38,412 bases of DNA from positions 10,563 through 48,974 of the forward strand of contig JAPYUT010000028.1 in NCBI GenBank assembly GCA_029940475.1, in the 5' to 3' direction. Under the pieces are notes generated by a model, which did no database searches, was not told where the DNA came from, and saw nothing but the letters and a program-made list of their open reading frames with translations. Made by a program: the position numbers and the translations under genes. Source of the DNA: Verrucomicrobiales bacterium (GTDB taxonomy: Bacteria > Verrucomicrobiota > Verrucomicrobiia > Verrucomicrobiales > DEV007). Positions 1-7,516 of the stretch are shown here, in pieces; the stretch's first letter is position 1, and every line of letters begins with the position of its first letter.

Positions 1-30
1 GCAATGTCTTCCGGGGCAATGTCTTCCGGC
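1..30. repeat. Two tandem copies of a 15-bp unit at the window edge
   Basis: Positions 1-15 and 16-30 are the same 15-mer (GCAATGTCTTCCGG plus G or C), differing only in the last base. The array may continue left of the window. On the minus strand the unit reads as a pentapeptide repeat A-P-E-D-I inside the possible partial ORF described separately. The unit length is a multiple of three, which fits a coding repeat. Confidence 0.6.
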
Positions 31-83
31 GCGATTGCTGTATCGCGAGCTTTATTAAGAGGGTTTATGTGTCCCGGGATCAT
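1..83 (-). CDS. Possible N-terminal fragment of an unidentified protein, cut by the left edge
   Basis: A minus-strand frame opens with an ATG at 81-83 and stays open to the window edge. It encodes about 27 residues ending in the tandem pentapeptide APEDI. The frame is also open upstream of this ATG, to a stop near 140, so the start is uncertain. No Shine-Dalgarno-like sequence precedes the ATG. I do not recognise the protein. It would lie downstream of the LptF/G-type gene on the same strand, separated by about 340 bp. The fragment is too short to exclude a chance ORF. Confidence 0.2.
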   Translation of the reverse strand, partial: MIPGHINPLNKARDTAIAPEDIAPEDI

Positions 84-423
84 CTGAGGCTTGACTCTTT
101 TTGTTTCACACCACTGTATACAGGAACTCTTCTCATGGAAGTATCAGCAGTTACAAATTGTCTCGGGGATGGATCAGTTACTGATATCAATCACCGAAAG
201 ATGTGAGTCGCTTTGATTTTTTTAGCAGATTGATTGTCCTCGTCATTTGACACTCCCTTAAGCGGAGAATCTGGACAGCAATTTTGCTAAAAGAACCTGA
301 ATCAGGGAAATTACTTGTGAAGTTTGCGCGACTTTCGTTACTGCTTATTTTTTGGTAAAAGTGGGGCTGGGGAAAACAGACTGTTTAATGTGTCGATAAA
401 TTCAGGACCAGTAAGGCACCCCT
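84..423. other. Intergenic stretch without a supported gene
   Basis: About 340 bp of moderately AT-rich sequence between the possible edge ORF and the LptF/G-type gene. I see no ORF, tRNA or convincing terminator. The only structure noted is a short odd palindrome at 173-185 (ATCAGT, T, ACTGAT), which could be an operator or chance. Confidence 0.4.
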
Positions 424-1554
424 CTATTTCCTACCGAGCCTGACAAATAAAACAATGCCAAGCCCCATGAAAAGAAGATTCGGCAACCACATCAAATATT
501 GAGCGTATTCCTTGTCGCGCATTGTGTCGGCAATAATGATGAACAGAAAATAAAGCGCCGCGATTCCAAGGCTGAGCGCAAAACCAATTGAGCTCTCGCG
601 ACGCTGTGCGGTGACTCCAAGGGGAATGCCAATCAATGCAAAAGTCAGGCAGGCAAAAGAGAAGGAATAACGTTTATTGATTTCCGTCCTAACAATGTGC
701 TTCTGTTCCACGGTCAACAAATTGCCATCTTGGGAATGTAGCCTGCGCTTAAGTTCAGCTGTATCGAGTGTGCTCGGGCGGAATCGCCTGGGATCTCCCC
801 GCAATTGCTCAAGGGGAATCGTAATGTAGGTTTTACCAATTTTGATACCGGGCTTGATCTTATTGAGGTCCCGCGGGTTACTGCTGTCCTTGTCGACAAT
901 CATCGCGTCCTCCAGAGCCAGCAGCAAATTGTCACTTTTTATATCATGCTCAATATACGCACTGTTGGCATGAATGTATTTAATGGGTCTTTCGGCCGCA
1001 TTAAGCTGGATGACTTCAAGGCGCATGAGCTTATCGCCAATACGCTCTTCCGTATAAAAGCAAAAGCCCTTGAAATCGTGGATCTCTTTGTCTGCCACAA
1101 ACAGGCTCAGGGGATCATCAACGACCATATCATACTTGGCCTCATCAATCTTCCCCTGCGCATGAGGAAAGATGGTGTTGTTGATCCAGAGACTGAACAA
1201 TGTCAGCGTCATGGCCAATATGAATACCGACCTGCAAATGCGCACCAAGCTCATGCCGGCCATTCGTAAGGAGATCAGTTCATTGTCAGCGGACAGTCTG
1301 CCAAATACCAGCAGCACTGCTGTGAGAAACCCCCAGGGGATCGTGTAAATCAGAGAGAATGGCAGGATATAGCTGATAAAGGTTATTACCATTCCCAGTG
1401 GCATGTCCTTCTCTACCAGTAACTCGAAAATCTCCTTCAGAAGTTTTCCAAAAACCAGGACCGAACTCAGCGTAGCCACGCCGATCATCGCCGACACGAT
1501 TACCTGACGGCCAATATAACGGTCAATGATGTTCAAGCCTCCCGTCAAATCCAT
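424..1554 (-). CDS. LptF/LptG (YjgP/YjgQ) family permease
   Basis: 376 residues, the usual size for this family. In characterised systems LptF and LptG form the inner-membrane core of the lipopolysaccharide ABC exporter with LptB and LptC. The sequence shows family topology. Hydrophobic helices lie near residues 15-40, 60-86 and 105-127. A soluble periplasmic part follows at roughly 130-295, then three helices at about 300-372. The N-terminal region reads as DRYIGRQ, then a hydrophobic helix, then FGKLLKEIFELL. The LSADNEL(I)SLRMAGMS stretch after TM2 is the typical cytoplasmic coupling segment. Only one permease is present here, so its partner is encoded elsewhere or is this same type of protein. 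I cannot decide between LptF and LptG from the sequence alone. Confidence 0.9.
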   Translation of the reverse strand: MDLTGGLNIIDRYIGRQVIVSAMIGVATLSSVLVFGKLLKEIFELLVEKDMPLGMVITFISYILPFSLIYTIPWGFLTAVLLVFGRLSADNELISLRMAGMSLVRICRSVFILAMTLTLFSLWINNTIFPHAQGKIDEAKYDMVVDDPLSLFVADKEIHDFKGFCFYTEERIGDKLMRLEVIQLNAAERPIKYIHANSAYIEHDIKSDNLLLALEDAMIVDKDSSNPRDLNKIKPGIKIGKTYITIPLEQLRGDPRRFRPSTLDTAELKRRLHSQDGNLLTVEQKHIVRTEINKRYSFSFACLTFALIGIPLGVTAQRRESSIGFALSLGIAALYFLFIIIADTMRDKEYAQYLMWLPNLLFMGLGIVLFVRLGRK

Positions 1555-1744
1555 AAAACTAAAGACTTACTGCATTACTCCGGCAACACTCAATGGCAAA
1601 TTTTGCAGAAATTTAATAATATAACCCTCACTGGTGAAAATTTCTCAACCCAGCCTAATTGGCATGTTCACAGTAGTATTTTTTTTGAAGCGCCTTAGGC
1701 GTCGGCGGCTATACCTATGAGCAATATCTCCCAGTGCAAAACGG

Positions 1745-2701
1745 TCAACTCTCGGATTTAAGCTCCTCGTAAAGGGCGAATGCGTCTTCAGCGTTCATTC
1801 CTTCATGCACAACTCCCCTGACAGCTTTCATCATAGGGACAGGCGCATCAGCCTGGAAAATGTTCCGTCCCATATCAACTCCGGAGGCTCCCTGCTCACA
1901 CGCATCGTAGGCCATTTGAAGCGCATCGCGCTCCGGCCTTTTTTTGCCGCCTGCAATAACAATGGGCACGGGACAACAGCTGGTGATTGTCTCAAATTCC
2001 TCTTCTATGTGGTAGCACTTCACCATGTGGCAACCCAGTTCAGCCATCAGTCTTGTAGCCATCCGGAAATATTTGGGGGTTCTCTCCATGGCCCTGCCAA
2101 CAGCAACGACCCCCATCACCGCGATGCCGTAACGAGCGGCTGCATCAATGAGATTTGTCAGGTTCTGCAATGACTGGCGTTCATACTGGCTGCCAATGAA
2201 AACCTGAACCGCAAGAACTGATGCGTTCAAACGAATAGCCTCATCAATATCAACTGCAAGATGCTCATTGGAAAGCGGCTCATACCCTGGACGACTAAGA
2301 GTGGCGGGTTGACCGGCAATTTCCCCTTCCCAGTCATCACCCATGCTAACCATGCTGGTGCCTCCAGATGCGCGCAGCGCAATCGCCTTTTGAGTGCTGG
2401 CAGGAATAATGCTGCGCTGAATGCCGCGCGTCAGCATGAGGCAATCACAGTAGGGCTCCAGAGGAAGAATTGTCTGGTCAACGCGCTCAAGCCCACTGGT
2501 CGGTCCCATGAAATATCCGTGATCAAAAGCCAGCATGATTGCCCGGCCTGAAACCGGGTTAAAAATATGTGCGAGCCGGTTCTGCAATCCCCAGTCATAC
2601 TGGTGCGATCCTTTGAGAAAGAACTTGGGCGTTTCTTGTGGGATGCCGGTAAAGTATTCCTTGTCTTTCTTCTCTGCTGAATTGCCATCTAGGTCTGCCA
2701 T
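1745..2701 (-). CDS. lsrF: LsrF-like class I aldolase/thiolase
   Basis: 318 residues, with a strong resemblance over its whole length to LsrF of the autoinducer-2 pathway. LsrF is a DeoC/FbaB-type (beta/alpha)8 enzyme that forms a Schiff base with its substrate. Visible family blocks are NPVSGRAIMLAFDHGYF (about 48-64), GPTSGLERVD, TRGIQRS, VFIGSQYE(R)QSLQN and the near C-terminal PIVIAGGKK...GASGVDMGRNIFQ. The likely Schiff-base lysine is K228 in GCHMVKCYH. An extra segment of about 20-25 residues around 118-145 seems absent from E. coli LsrF as I remember it. It is the last gene of the dhaK-dhaL-lsrF unit, 54 bp after dhaL. No LsrACDB transporter, LsrK kinase or LsrG is present. The substrate may therefore be another phosphorylated ketose or dione and not AI-2-phosphate. 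Confidence 0.85.
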   Translation of the reverse strand: MADLDGNSAEKKDKEYFTGIPQETPKFFLKGSHQYDWGLQNRLAHIFNPVSGRAIMLAFDHGYFMGPTSGLERVDQTILPLEPYCDCLMLTRGIQRSIIPASTQKAIALRASGGTSMVSMGDDWEGEIAGQPATLSRPGYEPLSNEHLAVDIDEAIRLNASVLAVQVFIGSQYERQSLQNLTNLIDAAARYGIAVMGVVAVGRAMERTPKYFRMATRLMAELGCHMVKCYHIEEEFETITSCCPVPIVIAGGKKRPERDALQMAYDACEQGASGVDMGRNIFQADAPVPMMKAVRGVVHEGMNAEDAFALYEELKSES

Positions 2702-2755
2702 TGTTGTGTGAGTTTGGGATTAATTGTTGTTCTGGTTGTATGATATATGAAACTA

Positions 2756-3388
2756 TTACGCAACAAAGTCAGCCATCGCTCTGAGTATAATTGCAACCGA
2801 GCAGGCTCCTGCATCAGGAAATCCAATCGACTTTTCTCCCAGAGTTTTTGCACGGCCCATCGTGGCAACTAGCTGTTTACTGGAATTCCTGCCATCTTCT
2901 GCGGCTACAGCCACATCACTCAGGGCCTCATGCAAGGGCATCGCAATTGACTCTTTCGCCTTGATTGCTGCTGGAGCAAGGGCATCGATCATCGTTTTGT
3001 CGCCGGGTTTTGCTCCACCCCGGGCCATAACTCCCTCGTTGCCGGCAACAAGCAGCTCAGCAAGGCATGCGGAATCCAGAATGGCGCAGTTTTCAATCGC
3101 CTTCCCGCCACTACGAAACATCGTCCCGAAAAGCGCCCCGGAGGCACCCCCCATTGAGCTCATCATCGCCATTCCCACCGTCGTAAATGCCTTGCTTATA
3201 GTATCGATCTCAGCGGCTGATACTTTTTCAAGAACTGCCGACATTCCACGCTCCATACCGATTCCATGATCTCCATCCCCAAGGTTGCGATCTGCATCAG
3301 TGAGCTCAGGCTCTGCCGCAATAATTGCATGGGCAACAGCTTTAAGCATCTCAACCGTCTCGGTAACATCAAGGGCATGTTTGGGCAT
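2756..3388 (-). CDS. dhaL: DhaL-type nucleotide-binding subunit of dihydroxyacetone kinase
   Basis: 210 residues from the ATG at 3388 (MPKHALDV). A longer frame reaches 3454 but would overlap dhaK and adds non-family sequence. DhaL subunits carry ADP/ATP held by two divalent metals. The metal site D-x4-D-x-D is visible as D33, D38 and D40 in the stretch RNLGDGDHG. The helix-barrel signatures SSMGGASGALFGTMF, ARGGAKPGDKTMIDAL and DAGACS also match. It sits 23 bp after dhaK. No DhaM (PTS phosphotransfer) gene lies in the window, so the phosphate donor cannot be told. ATP exchange, as in ATP-dependent DhaK-DhaL kinases and tetrulose kinases, is possible. Confidence 0.88.
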   Translation of the reverse strand: MPKHALDVTETVEMLKAVAHAIIAAEPELTDADRNLGDGDHGIGMERGMSAVLEKVSAAEIDTISKAFTTVGMAMMSSMGGASGALFGTMFRSGGKAIENCAILDSACLAELLVAGNEGVMARGGAKPGDKTMIDALAPAAIKAKESIAMPLHEALSDVAVAAEDGRNSSKQLVATMGRAKTLGEKSIGFPDAGACSVAIILRAMADFVA

Positions 3389-3411
3389 GGCGGACAGTTT
3401 AAATGGAAAAA

Positions 3412-4425
3412 CTAGAGCTTCGTGTAACACACTGATTGACACGGCGGATCCCAATAGCCCTTCAGTTCATCGTCCAGTTTAGTGATACTGAAGGAAATTC
3501 CGGACATTTCTTGGCAGGTCACTAGGGGTCCTACAATTGTACCATAGACGCTTATTCCATGTTCAACCAAGCATTGCTTTGCCTTACGAAGACAAATGAG
3601 GCATTCCATCATTGTCGTGGCACCAAGGCTATTGACAAACAACAGGGCTTCATCACCCTTTACAAGATTGTCGACATCCGTGTCCTCTTCGAAGTCGCGG
3701 AAAATGAGGTCCAGCATTTGTGGCGTCAATTCATCCGCGGTCGTCATTGGGATCTCACAAACACCCTGCTCACCATGAATCCCCATTCCCAGTCCGATAA
3801 GCTTCTCATCTATCTCAAAGGTCGGTTTCCCCGTTGCCGGGATTGATCCTGGTGACATCGAAACTCCTACTGATCGTGTATGTAGGACTACCTTTCGCGC
3901 CGCCGCCTCAAGTTGTTCAAGGGATTGGGCATGTTGGGATGCCGCCCCCACCATCTTTACAATAGGGACTAGGCCGGCTATCCCCCGGCGCGCGTTTTTC
4001 TCAGTCGGAGGCGCAGAGCAAACATCATCGCATATGAGTACAGTCCTCACATTAATCCCCTCCTCCTCGGCAAGTTCCGCACCAATGTCGAAATTCATCA
4101 CATCACCGGCATAATTGCCGTAAAGATACAATACTCCGCGGCCACGATTAACCGCCTGTGTTGCTTCGAGAACAATATCCGGAGATGGAGCCGCAAAAAT
4201 ATCACCACAGGCAGCGCCATCTGCAAAGTTTGTGCCAACTAATCCGTGATAGATTGGTTCGTGCCCGGATCCTCCACCCACAAGGAGAGCTACCTTGTTC
4301 TCTGCAATCTCTTTCTTGACGATTGAACGCGAACCGACCTTCAAGCATTGCCCGTCATATGCCTCGACAAGGCCTTCAAGAAGCTCATCGGCCACTTTGA
4401 GAGGATCGTTGATCAGTTTTTTCAT
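3412..4425 (-). CDS. dhaK: DhaK-type substrate-binding subunit of dihydroxyacetone kinase
   Basis: 337 residues, full length for a stand-alone DhaK. The family binds short ketoses covalently through a histidine hemiaminal. That residue appears to be H217 in GMGIHGEQG. The N-terminal K1 domain shows MKKLIND and GGGSGHEP (H55), and NYAGDVMNF carries D108; H55 and D108 correspond to the catalytic His/Asp pair of the E. coli enzyme. First gene of the minus-strand set dhaK-dhaL-lsrF. Substrate could be dihydroxyacetone or another ketose such as erythrulose; the sequence does not settle this. Confidence 0.9.
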   Translation of the reverse strand: MKKLINDPLKVADELLEGLVEAYDGQCLKVGSRSIVKKEIAENKVALLVGGGSGHEPIYHGLVGTNFADGAACGDIFAAPSPDIVLEATQAVNRGRGVLYLYGNYAGDVMNFDIGAELAEEEGINVRTVLICDDVCSAPPTEKNARRGIAGLVPIVKMVGAASQHAQSLEQLEAAARKVVLHTRSVGVSMSPGSIPATGKPTFEIDEKLIGLGMGIHGEQGVCEIPMTTADELTPQMLDLIFRDFEEDTDVDNLVKGDEALLFVNSLGATTMMECLICLRKAKQCLVEHGISVYGTIVGPLVTCQEMSGISFSITKLDDELKGYWDPPCQSVCYTKL

Positions 4426-4522
4426 TAAGTTCCCATCAATGATTGCGTAATTCAGAATAGGAGCAAATCAGGATGCCCCGGGCAAGCTAAAACCAATGAG
4501 CGCAATCAAATCTCAGAACTGC

Positions 4523-4855
4523 CTACCGTCGCTCATAAACTTCAAAACTGTCCAGAAACACTTCCCCGGTGGATCCGGCGAGTGCTGAGACTCCATCAAA
4601 ATGAAGCTGATCGTCTTCATTCTCCCAGGGCATTTCACCGTATTCAGCGATATAATCAACGCTCCTGACCCCAAGGTCACGACCTTCGAGCTCCTCTTCA
4701 ATCTTCAAAATGGCCTCACGAGCATCAAAGGCACGTGCAAATGCGTAAACAACACCGCCTTCAAAAACTCCGTGCTGAGAAGAGCCCTCATTGTAGGTGA
4801 ACTCAACATTGGCCCAGTAAACTCTTGAATCGCTTAGGGAATAACTATTCTCCAT
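4523..4855 (-). CDS. Hypothetical protein, 110 aa
   Basis: A small acidic protein of 110 residues with no signal peptide or membrane helix. I do not recognise a family. The composition is protein-like, with blocks such as FEGGVVYAFARAFDAREAILKIEEEL and an acidic, aromatic C-terminal half (EYGEMPWENEDDQ). It lies 97 bp upstream of dhaK on the same strand and could be the first gene of that transcript. It is divergent from the TPR gene. The ATG at 4855 is the first in the frame. Calling it a real gene rests on the coherent composition and on filling an otherwise empty 550-bp gap. Confidence 0.6.
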   Translation of the reverse strand: MENSYSLSDSRVYWANVEFTYNEGSSQHGVFEGGVVYAFARAFDAREAILKIEEELEGRDLGVRSVDYIAEYGEMPWENEDDQLHFDGVSALAGSTGEVFLDSFEVYERR

Positions 4856-4976
4856 TAGGAAAAAACAATTTTTAACTACTTTGGAAAAATTTCAAGATAT
4901 TTACTAATTTCCGATCCGATTCATAAGGGTTCACTGGAAATGTTTTCGCCACGCGCTACCTTAAATTGAATTTTTC

Positions 4977-7457
4977 ATGAGTTCGTCAATTCAAACCATT
5001 GCCCTAGCACTAGCCTGTGCCTTCACCTGCGATATGACATCAGCGCAGAGTGCCGATGAGCAACTGAAAGCATTGCCGCAGTGGAATGACGCATTGACCG
5101 CCCACCGGGATGGTCTCGCAGAAATCACAATCCTCCGATTAAGTGAAATTAATACATTAACGAGCCTGGCACCGGAAGCCAAGATTCGCATTAGGCACTT
5201 AATGGTCGAGAGTCTTGTTAGAGCAGGACGTTTTAAGGATGCCCTGGCTACCACTCAGGGGAATGAATTACCCTTCTGGAGAGGATTGGCTTATGTTAAA
5301 TTGGGGCGACTAACTGACGCTCAACCACTTCTCGTCCAATGCGCGATGAACCAGGAGCACCCTGCACGCGAGGAAGCCCTCTTGACACTTGCCTCCTCAT
5401 TAAACCAGCTCGGTGAAGTTGACCGTGCCGGGGAAATCCTTGCCGAAGAGATAAACAGATCAGCAATAAAGCCTCTTTCCCCCCGCCCCCGCCTTGCACT
5501 CGTCGAACTACACCTTGAGCAGGGCAAGAATCAAGCAGCGCTAACGACACTTTCCGGTTTCGCAAAACCCTTAAGTCCACTTTTTCAAGCATCTGTAAAC
5601 CTGCTTAAAGCAAGAGCCCTCATCGCCCTCAAACGTTATGCGCAGGCACAAGTCCCCCTTCGGGAAATAATAACTCAGCAACAACTCATCCCAACTTCCG
5701 TTCTTAATTCGGCATCCCTGTTACTTGCTGATGCTTCAATCGCTACAGGCACTTCTGACGATGCTATCGTAATCTTAACAGGCATCATTGAAAACGCCCC
5801 TGCTGGCGGCAATGTCCTGCCTGCTTTTGACCGTATTGCGGACACTGGCTTCTTTAAAACGCCTTCCGGCATGTCTATGTTGGACAAGTGGCAGAAATCT
5901 CCAAAGGCTGAAACCAAAAGACCCGCCGTTTTTTTCTCGGTGGCCGCAAATAATAATGATGATGTGACTCGTGCTCAGGGCCTACTCAAGCTCACCGAAC
6001 TTAAAAACGGCAATGATCCCGTAGGGGTCAGGGCGAGCCTTCTGCTTTCTGAGATATTGATTGAAAGCTCTGACAAGAAGGGCGCCCTGGCAGTCTTGAC
6101 TGAGCTTAAAGAATTAACTGACAATGACTCCGTTTTAGCGCGCATTGATTTTGTCGAAGCCAAGGCAAAATATGCAACTGGTGAGTTTGAAGCCGCAGCT
6201 GATCGCTTTGCCAAGATATCGGAGGACGCCACCACTGTCGTGGCTTCCTATAACGCTGCAATTTCCTCGCTTAGGGCCGGGAATGACAAGAACTACATTG
6301 CGCGCGTGGCGCTCCTCCCAGAGGTTACTGGTCAATTTTCCAGGGGAGAACTTCAATTGGAACGCGCGCTTTACAAATGCTCCAGTCGTGATCCCGATGC
6401 AGGTAAAGCACTTTCGGACTTCTTAAGCAACCATCCGAAACATCCACGTATCGCGGAAGCCTATCTGGCCACCACATCGATTAACATACTTGCCTGGCCA
6501 TTAAAGACAAAATCAGCACGTGAAGCCCTCCAGATGGCGCGCTCACTGGAACTCTCTGAAATAAGCAGGGAAAGAGCAGACTACTTAGCATTCTGGATTG
6601 AGGAAAGCGCGGGAGAAAATGACAGAGCCATCAAATATGCCGAGCATTTTATCAGTAAATGGCCAAAGTCAGCGGATTCCCCCAGTATAAGAATGCGACA
6701 AGCTGAAATCCAGTTCCGGGCCAGTGATTATCTCGACGCAATGAGCAATTTTGAAAAACTCTCTTTGGATTACCCTGATTCAGAATTGTCGGGTAAGGCA
6801 ATTTTTTTCGCTGGAAGAGCAGCCATGCTAACACTTACTGAGGAAGGCGCGCAACGGGCGCTGACACTCTGGCAAAAACTCACTGAAATCAAAAGCCCTC
6901 TTGCTCCCCTTGCCCGGCATCATCAGGCACAAATGAAATTAAGCCAAGGCAAACAGAAAGAAGCCCTGAGCATCCTTGATGCAGCGCTTGTTGACGAACC
7001 GGACACAGCCCTGAAGTCATTAATCCTCATCCTCAAAGGACGAGCTCTGTATGAGTTAGGAGGCAAGAATCCGCTACAGTTGAATGAGGCAATAAATATT
7101 TTTGCTCAGGCGCTTTCATTAACTGAAATATCTACTGCCGCGCGTAACGAAACCCTGTTCAGAAAAGCAAAAACTCACGAACTTCTTGGCGAGGATGACG
7201 AAACTCTAACGTGTTTACATGAAATACTGAAAAGCAGAAGCAATCCCCTGAAAGACGATGCATCAATCGAGTTTAAATGGTATTACCGCGCCGGATTTGA
7301 AGGTATCAGAATTAAGGAAAATGCCGGTGGGCAACAGGACATCATTGCGGCCATTGCCATCGCGGATCGGCTTGCAAGGACCCCGGGACCGCGGGCTGAA
7401 GAAGCAAGGAAGACAGGGCAGAGACTGCGCCTGGAGCATTTCATCTGGCAAAAATAG
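4977..7457 (+). CDS. Exported tetratricopeptide-repeat protein
   Basis: 826 residues. The first 25 or so form a signal peptide (hydrophobic core IALALACAF, likely cleavage after TSAQ), so the protein is exported, most likely periplasmic or envelope attached. The rest is alpha-helical and rich in Ala and Leu. Repeated TPR-like helix pairs recur throughout, for example around GRFKDALATTQG, GEVDRAGEILAEEI, KRYAQAQVPLREII, ATGEFEAAADRFAKI, RASDYLDAMSNFEKLSLDYP and AARNETLFRKAKTHELLGE. The YP(D/K)S-type segments after repeats resemble BamD/YbgF (CpoB)-like TPR proteins of the cell envelope. No enzymatic domain is visible. The role is probably scaffolding; partners are unknown. It is transcribed divergently from the 110-aa gene and converges on the SNF2 helicase gene. 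Confidence 0.85.
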   Translation: MSSSIQTIALALACAFTCDMTSAQSADEQLKALPQWNDALTAHRDGLAEITILRLSEINTLTSLAPEAKIRIRHLMVESLVRAGRFKDALATTQGNELPFWRGLAYVKLGRLTDAQPLLVQCAMNQEHPAREEALLTLASSLNQLGEVDRAGEILAEEINRSAIKPLSPRPRLALVELHLEQGKNQAALTTLSGFAKPLSPLFQASVNLLKARALIALKRYAQAQVPLREIITQQQLIPTSVLNSASLLLADASIATGTSDDAIVILTGIIENAPAGGNVLPAFDRIADTGFFKTPSGMSMLDKWQKSPKAETKRPAVFFSVAANNNDDVTRAQGLLKLTELKNGNDPVGVRASLLLSEILIESSDKKGALAVLTELKELTDNDSVLARIDFVEAKAKYATGEFEAAADRFAKISEDATTVVASYNAAISSLRAGNDKNYIARVALLPEVTGQFSRGELQLERALYKCSSRDPDAGKALSDFLSNHPKHPRIAEAYLATTSINILAWPLKTKSAREALQMARSLELSEISRERADYLAFWIEESAGENDRAIKYAEHFISKWPKSADSPSIRMRQAEIQFRASDYLDAMSNFEKLSLDYPDSELSGKAIFFAGRAAMLTLTEEGAQRALTLWQKLTEIKSPLAPLARHHQAQMKLSQGKQKEALSILDAALVDEPDTALKSLILILKGRALYELGGKNPLQLNEAINIFAQALSLTEISTAARNETLFRKAKTHELLGEDDETLTCLHEILKSRSNPLKDDASIEFKWYYRAGFEGIRIKENAGGQQDIIAAIAIADRLARTPGPRAEEARKTGQRLRLEHFIWQK

Positions 7458-7516
7458 TGCCTCAATTCAAATTTCAATCGGGATTTTCAATAAGCCTCAG
7501 GCGACTTGGTTCACCA

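Noticed and set aside
1680..1712. Terminator after lsrF
   Set aside because: A GCGCC/GGCG(T) hairpin is present, but its T-run lies on the plus strand before the stem, so for minus-strand RNA it would be an A-run; the geometry does not fit an intrinsic terminator of lsrF.
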